Below the pieces are notes generated by a model. That model worked only from the letters and a program-made list of their open reading frames with translations, had not been told where the DNA came from and ran no database searches. DNA of 8,031 bases from Oscillospiraceae bacterium. Lineage in GTDB: Bacteria > Bacillota > Clostridia > Clostridiales > Clostridiaceae. How positions within the stretch are numbered: position 1 is the first letter of the stretch; the number at the start of each line of letters is the position of its first letter. Below, in pieces: positions 6,826-8,031 of the stretch. The stretch spans positions 1 to 8,031 of the forward strand of contig WQUF01000012.1 in assembly GCA_009785875.1 (NCBI GenBank), read 5' to 3'. Both the position numbers and the translations under genes were made by a program.

Positions 6826-6855
6826 TTGTTAATAGCAGTGTGTATCAAATATAAT
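6826..6855 (+). promoter_or_regulatory. Putative promoter of gap
   Basis: A perfect TATAAT (6850-6855) with TTGTTA (6826-6831) 18 bases upstream, four of six matches to the -35 consensus. An inverted pair TTGATA (6812-6817) / TATCAA (6843-6848), centres 31 bases (about three helix turns) apart, brackets the -35 and touches the -10, and could be an operator for the divergent AraC-family regulator. On the other strand TATACT (6803-6798) is a possible -10 for araC, without a convincing -35. Confidence 0.5.
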
Positions 6856-6893
6856 TGAAAATGTAAATAAAACAAAAATTGGAGGTATTAGAG

Positions 6894-7895
6894 ATGGCAG
6901 TAAAAGTAGCAATTAATGGCTTTGGACGAATAGGGAGGCTTGCTTTCAGACAAATGTTTGGCACGCCAGATTTTGAAATTGTAGCTATCAATGACTTGAC
7001 AAGTCCTAAAATGCTGGCCTATCTATTAAAGTATGACACAGCACAGAAACAGTACGGTAAAAATATAACGCATACAAAAGACTCGCTTGTAGTCGACGGA
7101 ATAGAAATCACAGTTTATTCAGATAAAGATCCTAAAAACTTACCATGGAAACGGCTGAATGTAGATGTAGTTTTGGAGTGTACAGGTTTTTTCACATCAA
7201 AAAAAGCTTCTATGGCTCATATTGAAGCAGGTGCGAGAAAAGTCGTTATCTCCGCTCCTGCAGGCGACGATCTTCCTACTATCGTATTCGGTGTAAATGA
7301 AAATATATTACAGCCTTCTGATGTGATTATATCAGCTGCATCCTGTACCACGAATTGTTTAGCACCGATGGCGAATACGCTTAATAATCTGGCTCCTATA
7401 CAAAAAGGGTTCATGACTACTGTTCATGCTTATACTAATGATCAAAATACATTGGACAGCCCACATCCGAAAGATGATTTAAGAAGGACACGTTCTGCCG
7501 CTAACAATATTATTCCGCAGCCGACAGGTGCAGCTAAGGCAATAGGATTAGTTATCCCCGCACTTTCCGGTAGGCTTGACGGTTCAGCACAGCGTGTACC
7601 TGTTATAACAGGTTCAATAACCGAATTGGTTGCGTCAGTTAAAGGTAAGGTTACGGTAAATCAAATAAATAACGCAATGAAAGCAGCTGCTTCGGAATCC
7701 TTTGGATATACAGACGACGAAATTGTTTCTTCCGATATTATAGGCATCACTTATGGATCTTTGTTTGATTCGACACAGACAAAAGTTACAGATTTAGGCG
7801 ACAACACACTTGTAAAAATCGCTGCGTGGTATGACAACGAAAATTCTTATGCAAGCCAGATGGTAAGAACGATCAAATATATAAGCGGTGTATAA
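6894..7895 (+). CDS. gap: NAD-dependent glyceraldehyde-3-phosphate dehydrogenase, type I
   Basis: Converts glyceraldehyde 3-phosphate, phosphate and NAD+ to 1,3-bisphosphoglycerate in glycolysis. From the ATG at 6894 it has 333 residues, the normal length. The NAD-binding fold starts at once (VAINGFGRIGRLAF, about 4-17), and the aspartate in AINDL (D34) that contacts the adenine ribose points to NAD rather than NADP. SAASCTTNC carries the catalytic C151 and TTVHAYTNDQ the base H178; LRRTRSAANNIIPQPTGAAKA and the C-terminal WYDNENSY (WYDNEMSY in most relatives) complete the family pattern. GGAGG eight bases before the ATG fits; an in-frame TTG at 6879 lies in that ribosome binding site. The usual glycolytic partners pgk, tpi and pgm do not follow: a terminator does. 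With its own divergent AraC regulator, this may be a second, conditionally expressed copy. Codon use (CGT, GCG, CGG) is less AT-biased than in ctpA. Confidence 0.95.
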   Translation: MAVKVAINGFGRIGRLAFRQMFGTPDFEIVAINDLTSPKMLAYLLKYDTAQKQYGKNITHTKDSLVVDGIEITVYSDKDPKNLPWKRLNVDVVLECTGFFTSKKASMAHIEAGARKVVISAPAGDDLPTIVFGVNENILQPSDVIISAASCTTNCLAPMANTLNNLAPIQKGFMTTVHAYTNDQNTLDSPHPKDDLRRTRSAANNIIPQPTGAAKAIGLVIPALSGRLDGSAQRVPVITGSITELVASVKGKVTVNQINNAMKAAASESFGYTDDEIVSSDIIGITYGSLFDSTQTKVTDLGDNTLVKIAAWYDNENSYASQMVRTIKYISGV

Positions 7896-7902
7896 AATCC
7901 TG

Positions 7903-7935
7903 AAGAACTCCATGTGATTTGCGTGGGGTTCTTTT
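7903..7935 (+). terminator. Intrinsic terminator of gap
   Basis: AAGAACTCCATG (7903-7914), loop TGATTTG, and CGTGGGGTTCTT (7922-7933) pair over 12 bp with two G-U pairs, followed by TTATATT. It begins seven bases after the gap stop codon and shows that gap is transcribed alone. The remaining bases to the right edge hold only AT-rich sequence with an inverted repeat. Confidence 0.85.
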
Positions 7936-8031
7936 ATATTGCGAAACTTCAAGATTTACTCGTTAATTATTAACTCTAAAATCGATTTTTTAGAAAAAAG
8001 GTTCCAAATAAATTAAAAAGCTTTTCTAAAA

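Overview
The window reads as a low-GC Gram-positive chromosome segment, most likely Clostridium or a close relative. The reasons are AT-rich spacers, strong AGGAGG-type ribosome binding sites, a long clostridial-style HflX, and single-membrane protein architecture. It looks like mostly ordinary core genome. I see no phage, IS transposase, CRISPR array, tRNA or rRNA.

Layout from left to right. (1) A minus-strand pair, hflX followed by yigZ (cut by the left edge), sits behind a good sigma-A type promoter at about 2084-2112. This HflX carries an N-terminal extension with a complete JAMM/JAB-type metal-binding signature. (2) A long divergent spacer (2061-2539) holds the hflX promoter, an orphan terminator-like hairpin that has no gene in front of it on either strand, and the ctpA promoter. 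(3) A plus-strand gene encodes a membrane-anchored S41 (CtpA/CtpB-type) serine protease with PDZ domain. (4) A convergent spacer of 384 bases holds two long hairpins with tetraloops, plausibly bidirectional terminators. (5) A minus-strand pair encodes a DEDDh 3'-5' exonuclease and then a threonine aldolase; the aldolase ribosome binding site overlaps the exonuclease stop codon. (6) An AraC-family regulator (minus) stands divergent from an NAD-type glyceraldehyde-3-phosphate dehydrogenase gene (plus), which ends in a clear intrinsic terminator. This last pair uses more GC-rich codons than the rest and may be a separately acquired, self-regulated module.

Functionally the genes are largely unrelated: ribosome rescue or stress (HflX), extracytoplasmic proteolysis (CtpA), amino-acid metabolism (LtaE), nucleic-acid trimming (exonuclease) and central carbon metabolism (Gap). 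The items most worth a second look are the JAMM-HflX fusion, the possible small RNA or attenuator at 2240-2391, and the 11-codon upstream frame overlapping the araC start. For four genes (hflX, ltaE, the exonuclease, gap) a near-cognate in-frame GTG or TTG lies inside the Shine-Dalgarno sequence. For these I placed the start at the ATG 9 to 15 bases further in.
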